The position numbers and the translations under genes are program-made. Shown here in pieces: positions 18,257 through 25,950 of a stretch of DNA of 34,880 nt. The DNA is taken from assembly GCA_020630695.1 (NCBI GenBank), contig JAHDIS010000048.1:1-34880 (forward strand), in the 5' to 3' direction. Under the pieces are notes generated by a model. The model saw nothing but the letters and a program-made list of their open reading frames with translations. It did not search any database and was not told the DNA's origin. The stretch is from Paracoccaceae bacterium (GTDB taxonomy: Bacteria; Pseudomonadota; Alphaproteobacteria; Rhodobacterales; Rhodobacteraceae). Positions within the stretch are counted from its first letter, which is position 1, and every line of letters starts with the position of its first letter.

Positions 18257-18271
18257 CTTTGGTTACCAAAG
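18257..18271. repeat. 15-base inverted repeat
   Basis: CTTTGGT (18257-18263) and ACCAAAG (18265-18271) form a perfect 7-bp inverted repeat around one T. It lies 34 bases after the SDR stop codon. A compact operator or a short hairpin are both possible. Confidence 0.4.
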
Positions 18272-18350
18272 CGTTACAAAAAGTTTAAAGAACTCAATAA
18301 CTTGTCGTATGTCAAAATTTTTTCCCTTTAGGATCATACGGTTACAAAAC

Positions 18351-18372
18351 TGCCTAAAAAATAGGCATTTTT
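18351..18372 (+). terminator. Terminator-like hairpin in the uvrC upstream region
   Basis: TGCCTA (18351-18356) pairs with TAGGCA (18362-18367) around a loop of five A, followed directly by TTTTT. The stem is short, but the layout is that of a rho-independent terminator. It lies about 130 bases after the SDR stop, so it might end either that operon or a small RNA made from the gap. Confidence 0.55.
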
Positions 18373-18428
18373 GCGAAGTCTGCCGAAAACAACGAAAAAA
18401 CCGGACTGTCTAGATTTTGCCTACAGAG

Positions 18429-18437
18429 TTATCCACA
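18429..18437 (+). promoter_or_regulatory. Perfect DnaA box
   Basis: TTATCCACA matches the strong DnaA-box consensus exactly. No second exact box is seen nearby. A single box ahead of a DNA-repair gene would suit DnaA-linked regulation or titration more than an origin; this is inference. Confidence 0.45.
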
Positions 18438-18541
18438 ACTAACGGGGATGTATTCGTTCTTGAATTGCGAGGCACATCGTTGCAGCGGAAGGGCGGAATC
18501 AGCGCTTTGACAACTATGGAGCGACCTTTCGAGGGTGTAGT

Positions 18542-20407
18542 ATGACCAAGGATGTGCCTGACCAGACACCGGAGCGTGGACACACGGTCGTGCAGGGGTA
18601 TTTGAAGACGCTGGACAGCAGTCCGGGCGTTTATCGGATGCTGGATGACCAAAGCCGCGTTTTGTACGTGGGCAAGGCCAGAAACCTGCGCGCACGGGTC
18701 AGTAACTACGCCCGTCCAACAGGCCATTCCCGGCGTATCGCGCGGATGATTTCGGAAACCGCTTCGATGATGTTTCTGACCACGCGGACAGAAACCGAAG
18801 CGCTTTTGCTTGAGCAGAATCTGATCAAGCAATTGAAGCCCAAGTTCAACGTGCTGCTGCGTGACGACAAGAGCTTTCCCAATATCCTCGTGACCGACCA
18901 CGCTTATCCGCAAATCCGCAAACATCGCGGTTCGAAAAAGGACAAGGGAAGCTACTACGGGCCCTTTGCCAGCGCGGGGGCCGTGAACCGGACACTCAGC
19001 CAGTTGCAGCGCGCATTCTTGCTGCGCAATTGCACGGACTCCATGTTCGACAGCCGCAGCCGCCCCTGTCTATTGTATCAGATCAAACGGTGCAGCGGTC
19101 CTTGTGTCGGCAAGATCTCAGAATCCGACTATGCGGACAGCGTCGCCGATGCGCAGCGTTTCCTGTCGGGCAAGTCGACCCAGATTCAGGAAGTTTTGAA
19201 AAACCAGATGCACGAAGCGTCAGAGGCGATGGAATTCGAACGCGCTGCGGCGCTTCGGGATCGCATCCGGGCGCTTACGCAGGTTCAGACGGCGCAAGGG
19301 ATCAATCCGCAGGGGGTCACCGAAGCGGACGTGATTGCGCTGCATATGGAAGGCGGACAGGCCTGTGTTCAGGTGTTCTTCATTCGGGCAAACCAGAACT
19401 GGGGCAATCAGGATTTCTACCCGCGTGTCGGCGATGACGTCAGCGCCGAAGAGGTGATGGAAGCATTCCTCGGCCAGTTCTACGACCAGAAAGACCCCGC
19501 GAGGTTGGTCCTGCTGTCGCACGGCATCGAGAATGATGACCTTATGTCAGAGGCCCTGAGCGGCAAGCTGGGGCGCAAAGTGGAACTGGCTGTGCCGCAG
19601 CGCGGTGAGAAGTCCGAGCTTGTGGACGGTGCATTGCGCAACGCCCGCGAAAGTCTGGCCCGGCGCATGGCCGAAACCGCAACGCAGGCCAAGTTGCTGC
19701 GCGGTCTAGCCGAGGCTTTTGAACTGGACGGACCACCCGATCGGATCGAAGTGTACGACAACAGCCACATCCAGGGGGCACATGCTGTCGGCGCGATGAT
19801 CGTGTCCGGACCGGATGGCTATCTCAAGAACCAATACCGCAAGTTCAACATCAAGGGTGAAGACCTCACGCCCGGCGATGACTTTGGCATGATGAAAGAA
19901 GTCCTTCATCGCCGATTGAAGCGTCTGCTCAAGGAAGATCCGGACCGGGACAAGGGGCTGTGGCCCGATCTGATGCTGATCGATGGCGGCGCGGGGCAGG
20001 TCAGCGCCGTGGCCGAGATCATGGCAGAGCACGGCGTCGAAGATGTTCCTTTCGTCGGTGTTGCCAAGGGCATTGACCGCGATGCGGGCAAGGAAGAATT
20101 CCATCGGCCCGGCGAACGCCCCTTTGCGCTTCGGCACAATGATCCGGTGCTCTATTTCGTGCAGCGGCTGCGCGACGAGGCGCACCGTTTCGCAATCGGG
20201 ACGCACAGGGCAAAACGGTCCAAGGCTGTCAGCGCCAACCCATTGGACGAAGTGCCCGGTGTGGGGGCTGCCCGAAAACGCGCGTTGCTGGCGCACTTCG
20301 GCTCGGCCAAGGCGGTCAGCCGTGCCAATCTGGCTGACCTGAAGGCAGTCGAAGGTGTGAGCGAAGCGCTGGCAGAACGGGTTTATGCTTTTTTCCGCGA
20401 CAGATAG
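18542..20407 (+). CDS. uvrC: Excinuclease ABC subunit C
   Basis: UvrC makes the dual incisions of nucleotide excision repair after UvrAB loads at a lesion. The 621-residue protein has an N-terminal GIY-YIG nuclease (G-V-Y at 29-31, Y-V-G at 42-44), then cysteines C164, C176, C184 and C188 with the 12/8/4 spacing of the reported UvrC iron-sulphur site. A UVR domain for UvrB contact follows (about 214-248), then an RNase H-like endonuclease domain and a C-terminal helix-hairpin-helix pair (about 565-618). GAGGG upstream supports the start. It follows a 318-base gap and precedes meaB. Confidence 0.97.
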   Translation: MTKDVPDQTPERGHTVVQGYLKTLDSSPGVYRMLDDQSRVLYVGKARNLRARVSNYARPTGHSRRIARMISETASMMFLTTRTETEALLLEQNLIKQLKPKFNVLLRDDKSFPNILVTDHAYPQIRKHRGSKKDKGSYYGPFASAGAVNRTLSQLQRAFLLRNCTDSMFDSRSRPCLLYQIKRCSGPCVGKISESDYADSVADAQRFLSGKSTQIQEVLKNQMHEASEAMEFERAAALRDRIRALTQVQTAQGINPQGVTEADVIALHMEGGQACVQVFFIRANQNWGNQDFYPRVGDDVSAEEVMEAFLGQFYDQKDPARLVLLSHGIENDDLMSEALSGKLGRKVELAVPQRGEKSELVDGALRNARESLARRMAETATQAKLLRGLAEAFELDGPPDRIEVYDNSHIQGAHAVGAMIVSGPDGYLKNQYRKFNIKGEDLTPGDDFGMMKEVLHRRLKRLLKEDPDRDKGLWPDLMLIDGGAGQVSAVAEIMAEHGVEDVPFVGVAKGIDRDAGKEEFHRPGERPFALRHNDPVLYFVQRLRDEAHRFAIGTHRAKRSKAVSANPLDEVPGVGAARKRALLAHFGSAKAVSRANLADLKAVEGVSEALAERVYAFFRDR

Positions 20408-20461
20408 GCTCGGGCGTACGGCGACACTGGACATTTTCGCGATCACGGGAAAGGAAAGGGC

Positions 20462-21475
20462 ATGGACCTGGACGATCTGAAATCCCGTATTCTTGCCGGC
20501 GAACGCCGCGCACTGGCCCGCGCCATCACATTGGTGGAAAGCCAAAAGGCAGAGCACCGCGACATGGCGGCACAATTGCTCGAAGGATTGCGCGGGCACG
20601 ACAGGCAGGCGCTGCGGGTGGGCCTATCGGGCACGCCTGGGGTGGGCAAAAGCACATTTATCGAAAGCTTCGGATGCATGCTGACAGGGCAGGGCTTGCG
20701 TGTGGCCGTTCTGGCGGTTGATCCGAGTTCGGCGCGCTCGGGCGGCTCTATTCTGGGGGACAAAACCCGGATGGAACGGCTGAGCCGCGATCCTTTGGCA
20801 TTTATTCGCCCGTCCCCCAGTCAAAGCCACTTGGGCGGCGTGGCCCGCCGTACCCGCGAGGCAATCGATCTGTGTGAAGCGGCGGGCTTTGATGCGATTC
20901 TGATCGAAACCGTCGGTGTGGGCCAATCGGAAACCGTGGTGGCGGAAATGTCCGACCTGTTCTTGCTGTTGCTTGCACCGGCTGGCGGGGATGAATTGCA
21001 GGGCGTAAAGCGCGGTATCATGGAAATGGCGGATCTGATCCTCGTCAATAAGGCGGATGGGGATCTCAAGTCAGCCGCGACGCGCACTTGCGCCGACTAC
21101 GCAGGTGCATTGCGCCTGTTGAGAAAGCGCCCTCAAGACCCCGAAGGCTATCCACGCGCGATGACGGTTTCGGCCTTGGAAGACAACGGATTGTCCAAGG
21201 CCTGGGAGGATATGCAAGAGCTAACAGACTGGCGAAAGACCGAAGGGCACTTTGCCGCAAGACGGGCTGCGCAGGCCCGGTACTGGTTCGAGGCAGAGGT
21301 GCAGGAAGGCCTGTTGGCCCGCTTGCGGCGCGAGCCGGTCAGTGGTGCCATGGCAGCGCTGGCAGTGCAGGTTGAAAACGGAACAACCACCCCGACGGCC
21401 GCAGCTTCTGAGCTTTTGGAGCGTTACTTGCAGATATCGACGTCCGGAGCGCCGGACAGCCCGCTTGAGGCTTGA
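20462..21475 (+). CDS. meaB: G3E-like P-loop GTPase, MeaB/ArgK family
   Basis: MeaB-type GTPases guard B12-dependent mutases, mainly methylmalonyl-CoA mutase, by gating cofactor loading and exchange of damaged cobalamin. The 337-residue protein has Walker A GTPGVGKS (57-64), D-P-S-S with S-G-G-S-I-L-G-D-K (87-101), E-T-V-G-V-G-Q-S-E (149-157) and N-K-A-D (196-199). The C-terminal helices suit dimerisation. The start follows GGAAAGG. No mutase gene is in the window, but cobalamin genes are, so it fits a cell that makes and uses B12. It is 54 bases after uvrC. Confidence 0.92.
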   Translation: MDLDDLKSRILAGERRALARAITLVESQKAEHRDMAAQLLEGLRGHDRQALRVGLSGTPGVGKSTFIESFGCMLTGQGLRVAVLAVDPSSARSGGSILGDKTRMERLSRDPLAFIRPSPSQSHLGGVARRTREAIDLCEAAGFDAILIETVGVGQSETVVAEMSDLFLLLLAPAGGDELQGVKRGIMEMADLILVNKADGDLKSAATRTCADYAGALRLLRKRPQDPEGYPRAMTVSALEDNGLSKAWEDMQELTDWRKTEGHFAARRAAQARYWFEAEVQEGLLARLRREPVSGAMAALAVQVENGTTTPTAAASELLERYLQISTSGAPDSPLEA

Positions 21476-21500
21476 CGCTATGGGGCGGGGGGTCTAAGGA
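21472..21500 (+). promoter_or_regulatory. Candidate sigma-70 promoter of rpmB
   Basis: TTGACG (21472-21477) and TAAGGA (21495-21500) are separated by 17 bases. The -35 hexamer overlaps the meaB stop codon. A transcript would start near 21507 and have a leader of about 85 bases containing the hairpin at 21517-21538. Confidence 0.45.
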
Positions 21501-21516
21501 AGCGCGACGAGATTCC

Positions 21517-21538
21517 GGGCGCCGCTGATGGGGCGCCC
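21517..21538 (+). promoter_or_regulatory. Hairpin in the rpmB leader
   Basis: GGGCGCC (21517-21523) and GGCGCCC (21532-21538) form a perfect 7-bp GC stem with an 8-base loop, followed by TTTGATATT. It is either a weak terminator for meaB or, if the promoter at 21472 is real, a leader structure of rpmB. Confidence 0.5.
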
Positions 21539-21591
21539 TTTGATATTGGCCGGGGCCCATGAGCCAAGGCCCGAAGCAAGAGGATGTACCC

Positions 21592-21879
21592 ATGTCGCGC
21601 GTTTGCGAACTGACCGGTAAGGGCCCAATGACTGGCAACAATGTCAGCCACGCCAACAATAAGACCAAGCGTCGTTTCCTGCCAAACCTGAACGATGTGA
21701 CCCTGCAGTCCGAAACGCTGGGCCGTGGCATCAAGCTGCGCATCTCGGCGCACGCACTGCGTTCGGTCGATCACCGCGGTGGTCTGGACAAGTACCTGGC
21801 CAAAGCTAAGGACACCGAGCTGTCCGACCGCGCTCTGAAGGTCAAGAAAGAGATCGCAAAGGCACAGGCAACCGCCTGA
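21592..21879 (+). CDS. rpmB: 50S ribosomal protein L28
   Basis: The 95-residue protein starts with the L28 signature [11 protein letters not shown] and continues with [13 protein letters not shown]. The length is typical of alphaproteobacterial L28, which is longer than the E. coli form through its C-terminal helix. An upstream in-frame ATG (21559) is not used: the AGAGGAT site and the family N-terminus place the start at 21592. It is flanked by its own apparent promoter and a strong terminator. Confidence 0.97.
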   Translation: MSRVCELTGKGPMTGNNVSHANNKTKRRFLPNLNDVTLQSETLGRGIKLRISAHALRSVDHRGGLDKYLAKAKDTELSDRALKVKKEIAKAQATA

Positions 21880-21899
21880 TCCTTAGACGTTTTCAAGGC

Positions 21900-21940
21900 A
21901 AACAGCCTCGCATCATTGATGCGGGGCTGTTTCCTTTTGT
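21900..21940 (+). terminator. Rho-independent terminator of rpmB
   Basis: Outer arms AAACAGCCT (21900-21908) and GGGCTGTTT (21924-21932) and inner arms CGCATC/GATGCG form a 15-bp stem with one G-T pair and a three-base loop. TTTCCTTTTG follows. It starts 20 bases after the rpmB stop. Confidence 0.9.
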
Positions 21941-21979
21941 CGCTTTGGAATTCTGGCAGTGAGCGCATAGCTAACCTAT

Positions 21980-22330
21980 ATGAAGCCGATTGTGCGCAGC
22001 ATAATGACCGGATTTCTGGTCTGCATCCTGACGATGACCAGCGTGACCATGGCCGCCGCGAAGGGCCAGTCTGCGCCTGTCGGCGCGATGGTGATCTGCG
22101 CCGGTCAGGGCAGCTACACGGTTTTGGTGGATGCCGAAGGCCAGCCAACGGGTGCGGTGCACCTGTGTCCGGACTGTGCGCTTTCGCTGTTTGACACGAG
22201 CGCAATTGATCCGTTCATCCTTGTGACCCGCATCGTGCCGGTTGCACGCGCTCATGTCATAGAATCACTGGCAGCAGATCCGCAGGCCGTGTTGGCTGCG
22301 AACGCGCGGGGCCCGCCCGTCCTTGTTTGA
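21980..22330 (+). CDS. Small secreted DUF2946-like protein, probable copper handling
   Basis: A 116-residue exported protein: signal peptide about 1-27, single cysteine C40, then H-L-C-P-D-C (61-66) and a C-terminal A-R-G-P-P motif. The H/C-x-x-C cluster and final R-x-P-P are typical of DUF2946-like proteins, which are often found beside copper genes. Only 39 bases separate it from a PCu(A)C copper chaperone gene downstream. No Shine-Dalgarno sequence precedes the ATG at 21980, and an in-frame stop lies four codons upstream, so it may be poorly translated or start at a later codon. Metal binding is inferred. Confidence 0.65.
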   Translation: MKPIVRSIMTGFLVCILTMTSVTMAAAKGQSAPVGAMVICAGQGSYTVLVDAEGQPTGAVHLCPDCALSLFDTSAIDPFILVTRIVPVARAHVIESLAADPQAVLAANARGPPVLV

Positions 22331-22369
22331 GTCCGAAACACAAACGAGTCAATCTGGGATACTATTGAA

Positions 22370-22849
22370 ATGAAACTGAAAGCTCTTTTTGTGGGGGCCT
22401 TTACCTCTGCTTTGATGGCCGCACCGGCCATCGCTGAAATCACTGTGCACGATGCCTACGCGCGCTCTGCCACGCCCAATGCCAAGACGGGTGCGGCCTT
22501 CATGGTGATCGAAAACACCGGTGACGCCGATGATCGTCTTGTTGCTGTTCGTTCAGAGGCGGCCGTGCGCGTTGAATTGCACACCCACATCGATCAGGGT
22601 GATGGGGTCATGAAAATGACTGAGGTCGAAGAAGGCTTTGTCATTCCGGCCGGAGGAAAACACATGCTGGCCCGCGGCGGCGATCATGTGATGTTCATGG
22701 GGCTCAAGTCGCCCTTCGTACAGGATGAAACCGTTTCAGTGACCCTTGTCTTCGAAACCGCGGGCGAAACGGTTATCGAAATTCCGGTGGATCTGGAGCG
22801 TAAGCCCAAACACGGAATGGGCCACAATCACATGAACCACGACAACTGA
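22370..22849 (+). CDS. Periplasmic copper chaperone PCu(A)C
   Basis: PCu(A)C proteins carry Cu(I) in the periplasm and help assemble the CuA or CuB centre of cytochrome c oxidase. The 159-residue protein has a signal peptide (1-22) and a cupredoxin-like domain. Its candidate ligands are H71, M83, H106 and M108, close to the H(M)X10M-X21-HXM motif. The C-terminus is an extra His/Met-rich tail, H-G-M-G-H-N-H-M-N-H (about 148-157), a second likely copper site as seen in some longer homologues. The DUF2946-like gene just upstream supports a copper role. Confidence 0.9.
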   Translation: MKLKALFVGAFTSALMAAPAIAEITVHDAYARSATPNAKTGAAFMVIENTGDADDRLVAVRSEAAVRVELHTHIDQGDGVMKMTEVEEGFVIPAGGKHMLARGGDHVMFMGLKSPFVQDETVSVTLVFETAGETVIEIPVDLERKPKHGMGHNHMNHDN

Positions 22850-22861
22850 TCGCGTTGATCT

Positions 22862-22893
22862 GCCCAATGCCCCCGTTTTTTAGGGCATTGGGC
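22862..22893. terminator. Hairpin between convergent PCu(A)C and sirtuin genes
   Basis: GCCCAATGCCC (22862-22872) and GGGCATTGGGC (22883-22893) are perfect 11-bp arms around a 10-base loop containing TTTTTT. No strong T-tract follows on either strand, but the position between two convergent stops suits a bidirectional terminator. Confidence 0.65.
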
Positions 22894-22898
22894 CAAAA

Positions 22899-23588
22899 TC
22901 ATCCTAGGATTTCCGAAACCCAGGCCGGAACGGTTTGCGTTGCTGGACCGACGATATGGCGATCGAAAACACCGGATGTGTCGGTCCGTTCAAGGTTGAT
23001 CTCCAATGTAGACGCGCCAAACATTCGCGACTCCTGCACAAAACCCGCCGCAGGATAGACCTGACCCGACGTGCCGATGGAGACAAACAGATCACAATCC
23101 TGCAGATGATCTGCAATTTGCTCCATGTGATAGGGGATTTCCCCAAACCAGACGATATCGGGACGTGCGGTTGGTGCGCTGCAGGCCGGACATATCTGCC
23201 CGGTTGCCATTTCCGCAGGCGCTGGCCATCGGTGACCGCAGGCCGCGCAGAGCGCGCCGTCAAGCACACCGTGCATATGAATGGCCCGGCCACCGGCCGC
23301 TTCGTGCAGACCGTCTACATTCTGAGTGACGATCACGACCTCGCCTTTGTGTTGTTCTTGCAGGTTCGCCAAAGCAACATGCGCCGCATTGGGGGTGGCT
23401 TCTGCAGCCTGTTTGCGCCTTGCATTGTAGAACGCATGCACCAGATCCGGGTTGCGCTGGAACCCTTCCGGGGTCGCGACGTCCTCGATTTTGTGCTGTG
23501 CCCAAAGCCCACCTTCATCGCGAAAGGTTCCCAGCCCGCTTTCGGCCGAAAGGCCCGCGCCGGTCAGGATGACGATCTTGTCTGCCAT
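22899..23588 (-). CDS. cobB: NAD-dependent protein deacylase, CobB-type sirtuin
   Basis: The 229-residue enzyme removes acyl groups from lysines using NAD+. It has the NAD-binding G-A-G-L-S-A-E-S-G (10-18), T-Q-N-V-D-G-L-H (88-95), catalytic His106 in M-H-G, and a zinc site at C114, C117, C133 and C136. Y54 and R57, in F-Y-N-A-R, match the class III pair that recognises succinyl or malonyl groups, so desuccinylase activity is likely. A 57-codon upstream extension is rejected because the family begins at M-A-D-K-I-V. It is divergent from the phosphatase gene, with 44 bases between the starts. Confidence 0.93.
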   Translation of the reverse strand: MADKIVILTGAGLSAESGLGTFRDEGGLWAQHKIEDVATPEGFQRNPDLVHAFYNARRKQAAEATPNAAHVALANLQEQHKGEVVIVTQNVDGLHEAAGGRAIHMHGVLDGALCAACGHRWPAPAEMATGQICPACSAPTARPDIVWFGEIPYHMEQIADHLQDCDLFVSIGTSGQVYPAAGFVQESRMFGASTLEINLERTDTSGVFDRHIVGPATQTVPAWVSEILG

Positions 23589-23632
23589 GGCTATTCCCTT
23601 GCTCTGAACCTTGCCCCACGCTAGGCCGGGGT

Positions 23633-24091
23633 ATGACCCAACGTATCCTTTTCGTTTGTCTCGGCAACATTTGCCGGTCTCCGACCGCCGAAGGCGTCGT
23701 ACGCACCATGGCTGTGCGGCGCGGGATCGACGTGGTTCTGGACAGCGCCGGAACCGCAAGCTGGCATGTGGGAAAGCCCCCCTATGCGCCCATGCAAGAG
23801 GCGGCCGAACAGTACGGCTACGATTTGTCGTCGCTGCGTGCCCGGCAGGTTCGGCCGCAGGATTTCGAATCCTTTGACAAGATCATTGCCATGGATACGG
23901 AGAACATGTCGGATCTGCAGTCTTTGGCTGGGTCCAAAGGCGCACATGTGGTCCTTTTTACCGACTATGCGCCAGATCTGGGCATGGATCATGTGCCCGA
24001 CCCGTATTTTACCCGTGATTTCGATGGGGCGTTGCGGCTGATCGAAAGCTGCGCACAGGGCTTGCTGGACGAGCTTGAGGGCGGACAATGA
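23633..24091 (+). CDS. Low-molecular-weight protein tyrosine phosphatase
   Basis: A 152-residue cytoplasmic phosphatase with the C-x5-R loop C-L-G-N-I-C-R-S (C9 nucleophile, R15) and the general acid D123 in D-P-Y-F. Residue length and motif spacing are normal for the family. Substrates may be phosphotyrosine proteins or small phosphates. It shares a 44-base divergent control region with the sirtuin gene, and its stop overlaps the next start by four bases (ATGA), so it is co-translated with rbsD. Confidence 0.93.
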   Translation: MTQRILFVCLGNICRSPTAEGVVRTMAVRRGIDVVLDSAGTASWHVGKPPYAPMQEAAEQYGYDLSSLRARQVRPQDFESFDKIIAMDTENMSDLQSLAGSKGAHVVLFTDYAPDLGMDHVPDPYFTRDFDGALRLIESCAQGLLDELEGGQ

Positions 24092-24465
24092 AAAAACACG
24101 GCATCCTTCAACGAGAACTTGCAGGCCTGATCGCGGCGCTTGGCCATGGTGACAGTCTGGTGATCGGCGATGCCGGTCTGCCTGTCCCGAAAGGGGTGCC
24201 GTGCATTGATTTGGCGGTGACGGTCGGGACACCGGCGATCTGGCCGGTTCTGGATGCTGTTCTGGGGGAAATGGTGACGGAACGGGCCGTCATCGCAAGC
24301 GAAGCAGAAGGCCCGGTTGCGTCGGGTTTTGAAGATCGACTGCAGTGCGAACGCGTTTCGCACGAAACGCTGAAACGGCTGTGCGGCGACGCCCGCGCCG
24401 TTGTGCGCACCGGTGAGGCAACGCCCTATGCCAATATCGTGCTTTACGCAGGCGTGGCCTTTTAA
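24088..24465 (+). CDS. rbsD: D-ribose pyranase RbsD
   Basis: RbsD interconverts pyranose and furanose forms of ribose, and related FucU-like proteins do so for other sugars. The 125-residue protein matches RbsD along its length: M-K-K-x-G-I-L at the start, L-G-H-G-D (18-22) with catalytic His20, G-D-A-G-L-P-V-P (27-34), and G-E-A-T-P-Y-A-N-I-V-L-Y near the end. No ribose transporter or kinase is nearby; instead it overlaps the phosphatase gene by four bases. The fold and family are clear; the in vivo sugar is not. Confidence 0.9.
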   Translation: MKKHGILQRELAGLIAALGHGDSLVIGDAGLPVPKGVPCIDLAVTVGTPAIWPVLDAVLGEMVTERAVIASEAEGPVASGFEDRLQCERVSHETLKRLCGDARAVVRTGEATPYANIVLYAGVAF

Positions 24466-24476
24466 GCACCCAGCTG

Positions 24477-24959
24477 TCAGCGTTTGAGCAACATCCGCTG
24501 GATCAGGTTTGTCTTCCAGACAAACTGATGAACCACCACACCGCCGACATGTGCAGCGATCAGGGCCAGCAGCAGAAATTTCATGACCTCATGCGCATCG
24601 GCTGCGGATTCTGACGCTCTGAACCACGCAACCGCGCCACTGACCGGCATGCAAATCACCAGCGCGTAGAATGCCCAATGGGCAATCTTGGCCAGCTTTT
24701 GAAAAAGCGGGGGTTCTGCATCGGGGGCCGGGGGCGCACCGAGTGACATGCGCAGGTTCAGACGCACCAGCATCAAGGCAAAAACGCAAAACCCGACGAA
24801 GATATGCAATCCGACAAACGGGCTGAAGGCAGGCGCAGCGCCGTCTACGACCTCGTCAAAGGCCTCGGAAATCGGATCATGCAACACGAATTGCAGTGCG
24901 ATTAGCACCACGATGATCCAATGCAGTGCAATTTGCCTGTTTTCGTAACGTTGGGTCAT
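24477..24959 (-). CDS. Cytochrome b561 family protein
   Basis: A 160-residue inner-membrane dihaem cytochrome with four helices (about 10-30, 45-68, 92-110 and 130-150). Histidines in A-L-H-W (H13), G-L-H-I, A-H-W-A and A-H-V-G are placed to bind two haem b groups. Bacterial b561 proteins move electrons between quinol and acceptors such as superoxide. The start at 24959 (M-T-Q-R-Y) is chosen over one 13 codons earlier because the family begins with R-Y-x-x-x-x-x-A-L-H-W. It is divergent from the DUF1353 gene. Confidence 0.88.
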   Translation of the reverse strand: MTQRYENRQIALHWIIVVLIALQFVLHDPISEAFDEVVDGAAPAFSPFVGLHIFVGFCVFALMLVRLNLRMSLGAPPAPDAEPPLFQKLAKIAHWAFYALVICMPVSGAVAWFRASESAADAHEVMKFLLLALIAAHVGGVVVHQFVWKTNLIQRMLLKR

Positions 24960-25048
24960 TCTATCCCCCCTGACCGGTTTGGAACACTTGCAGGACAAGC
25001 CGCGAATCCGTTAGCTTTTTGCCACATTAGAACACGTGGAAGAAATTT

Positions 25049-25879
25049 ATGCTTCGATTTGCAATTTGCGGCGCGCTTGCGCTTGGACTGTCCGGCTGTG
25101 CGGTTCTCACTCTTGAAGACTTGGAATCCGTTGACGGCCCATCGGTAACCTGCGCGACGAACGCGTCGGGTGGTTGCCGCTTTAACCTTGCGCCGCTTCG
25201 GGTGCTGGATACGCCGGTGACCATTCCCCGGCGACCCTACAAATTCTTTCCGACGGCTGAGCAGCTCCGCTTTGTCGATGCGCGCGGTCGGCAGTGGATC
25301 GCGCCACCGCGCACGCTGACTGATGGTGCGTCCATTCCGCCGATCTTCACAGCAATCGTTGGCGATCCGACCTCTGAGACATTTATCAATGCGGCCGCTG
25401 TGCATGATGCCTATTGCGGGGTTGGCAACGAGACGGGGGCAAACTTTCAGAACGGCCGATGGGAAGACGTGCACATCATGTTCTACGATGGGCTTGTGGC
25501 TGGCGGCACGCCTGACCTAACAGCCAAACTGATGTTTGCGGCTGTATGGCTGGGCGGCCCACGCTGGAACACGACCTTTGACCTCAGCCATGTCCCGGTC
25601 GATCGCAAGCAACAGGCCATGCGTGAAACCAAGGCCTTTATCGAAAGCACGGATCCTGAATTCAAGAAACTGCTGCGATACCTGCGCAAATGGCAAAATC
25701 TGATGTTGGCCGAATTCCCATCCCCCCGAGCCGAAGGATATGGCTATGACCAGTCCGCGTCTGGCGGAGGCATTGGACTGGATGGAATCGGAGACACGGG
25801 TGGTGACACCGGTGGAAACGGCGGTGGCGGACTGACCGGTACCGGCGGCGGCATTGATTCTCCCGGATCGGATGTCTGA
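25049..25879 (+). CDS. DUF1353 lipoprotein with glycine-rich tail
   Basis: A 276-residue lipoprotein: signal peptide with lipobox L-S-G-C (C17). The DUF1353 core contains L-T-D-G-A-S-I-P (about 89-96) and A-V-H-D-A-Y-C (about 114-120), the conserved motifs of the family. DUF1353 proteins are often phage- or envelope-related and lack a firm function. The last 45 residues are almost only glycine, aspartate, serine and threonine, a flexible extension outside the family core. It appears to be a single gene and precedes exonuclease III. Confidence 0.82.
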   Translation: MLRFAICGALALGLSGCAVLTLEDLESVDGPSVTCATNASGGCRFNLAPLRVLDTPVTIPRRPYKFFPTAEQLRFVDARGRQWIAPPRTLTDGASIPPIFTAIVGDPTSETFINAAAVHDAYCGVGNETGANFQNGRWEDVHIMFYDGLVAGGTPDLTAKLMFAAVWLGGPRWNTTFDLSHVPVDRKQQAMRETKAFIESTDPEFKKLLRYLRKWQNLMLAEFPSPRAEGYGYDQSASGGGIGLDGIGDTGGDTGGNGGGGLTGTGGGIDSPGSDV

Positions 25880-25950
25880 CGACTGCATCTGCGGTTGCAG
25901 TCCCGCATGCGCCAAGGCAAGTTGCGGCTCTTGCTGACAGGAGAGCCGCC

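Larger units (their letters stand above)
18224..18541. other. 318-base AT-rich intergenic region before uvrC
   Basis: No convincing gene is seen here. The first 200 bases are clearly richer in A and T than the surroundings. The region holds a 15-base inverted repeat (18257-18271), three GTTAC motifs, a hairpin with T-tail (18351-18372) and one perfect DnaA box (18429-18437). It could carry the terminator of the upstream operon, a small RNA, and the uvrC promoter. I could not identify a convincing -35/-10 pair. Confidence 0.6.

Noticed and set aside
18224-18541. Chromosomal replication origin
   Set aside because: Only one exact DnaA box is visible and no dnaA, dnaN, gidA or parAB gene is near. 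hemE adjoins the Caulobacter origin, but the gaps around hemE here are short and have no DnaA boxes.
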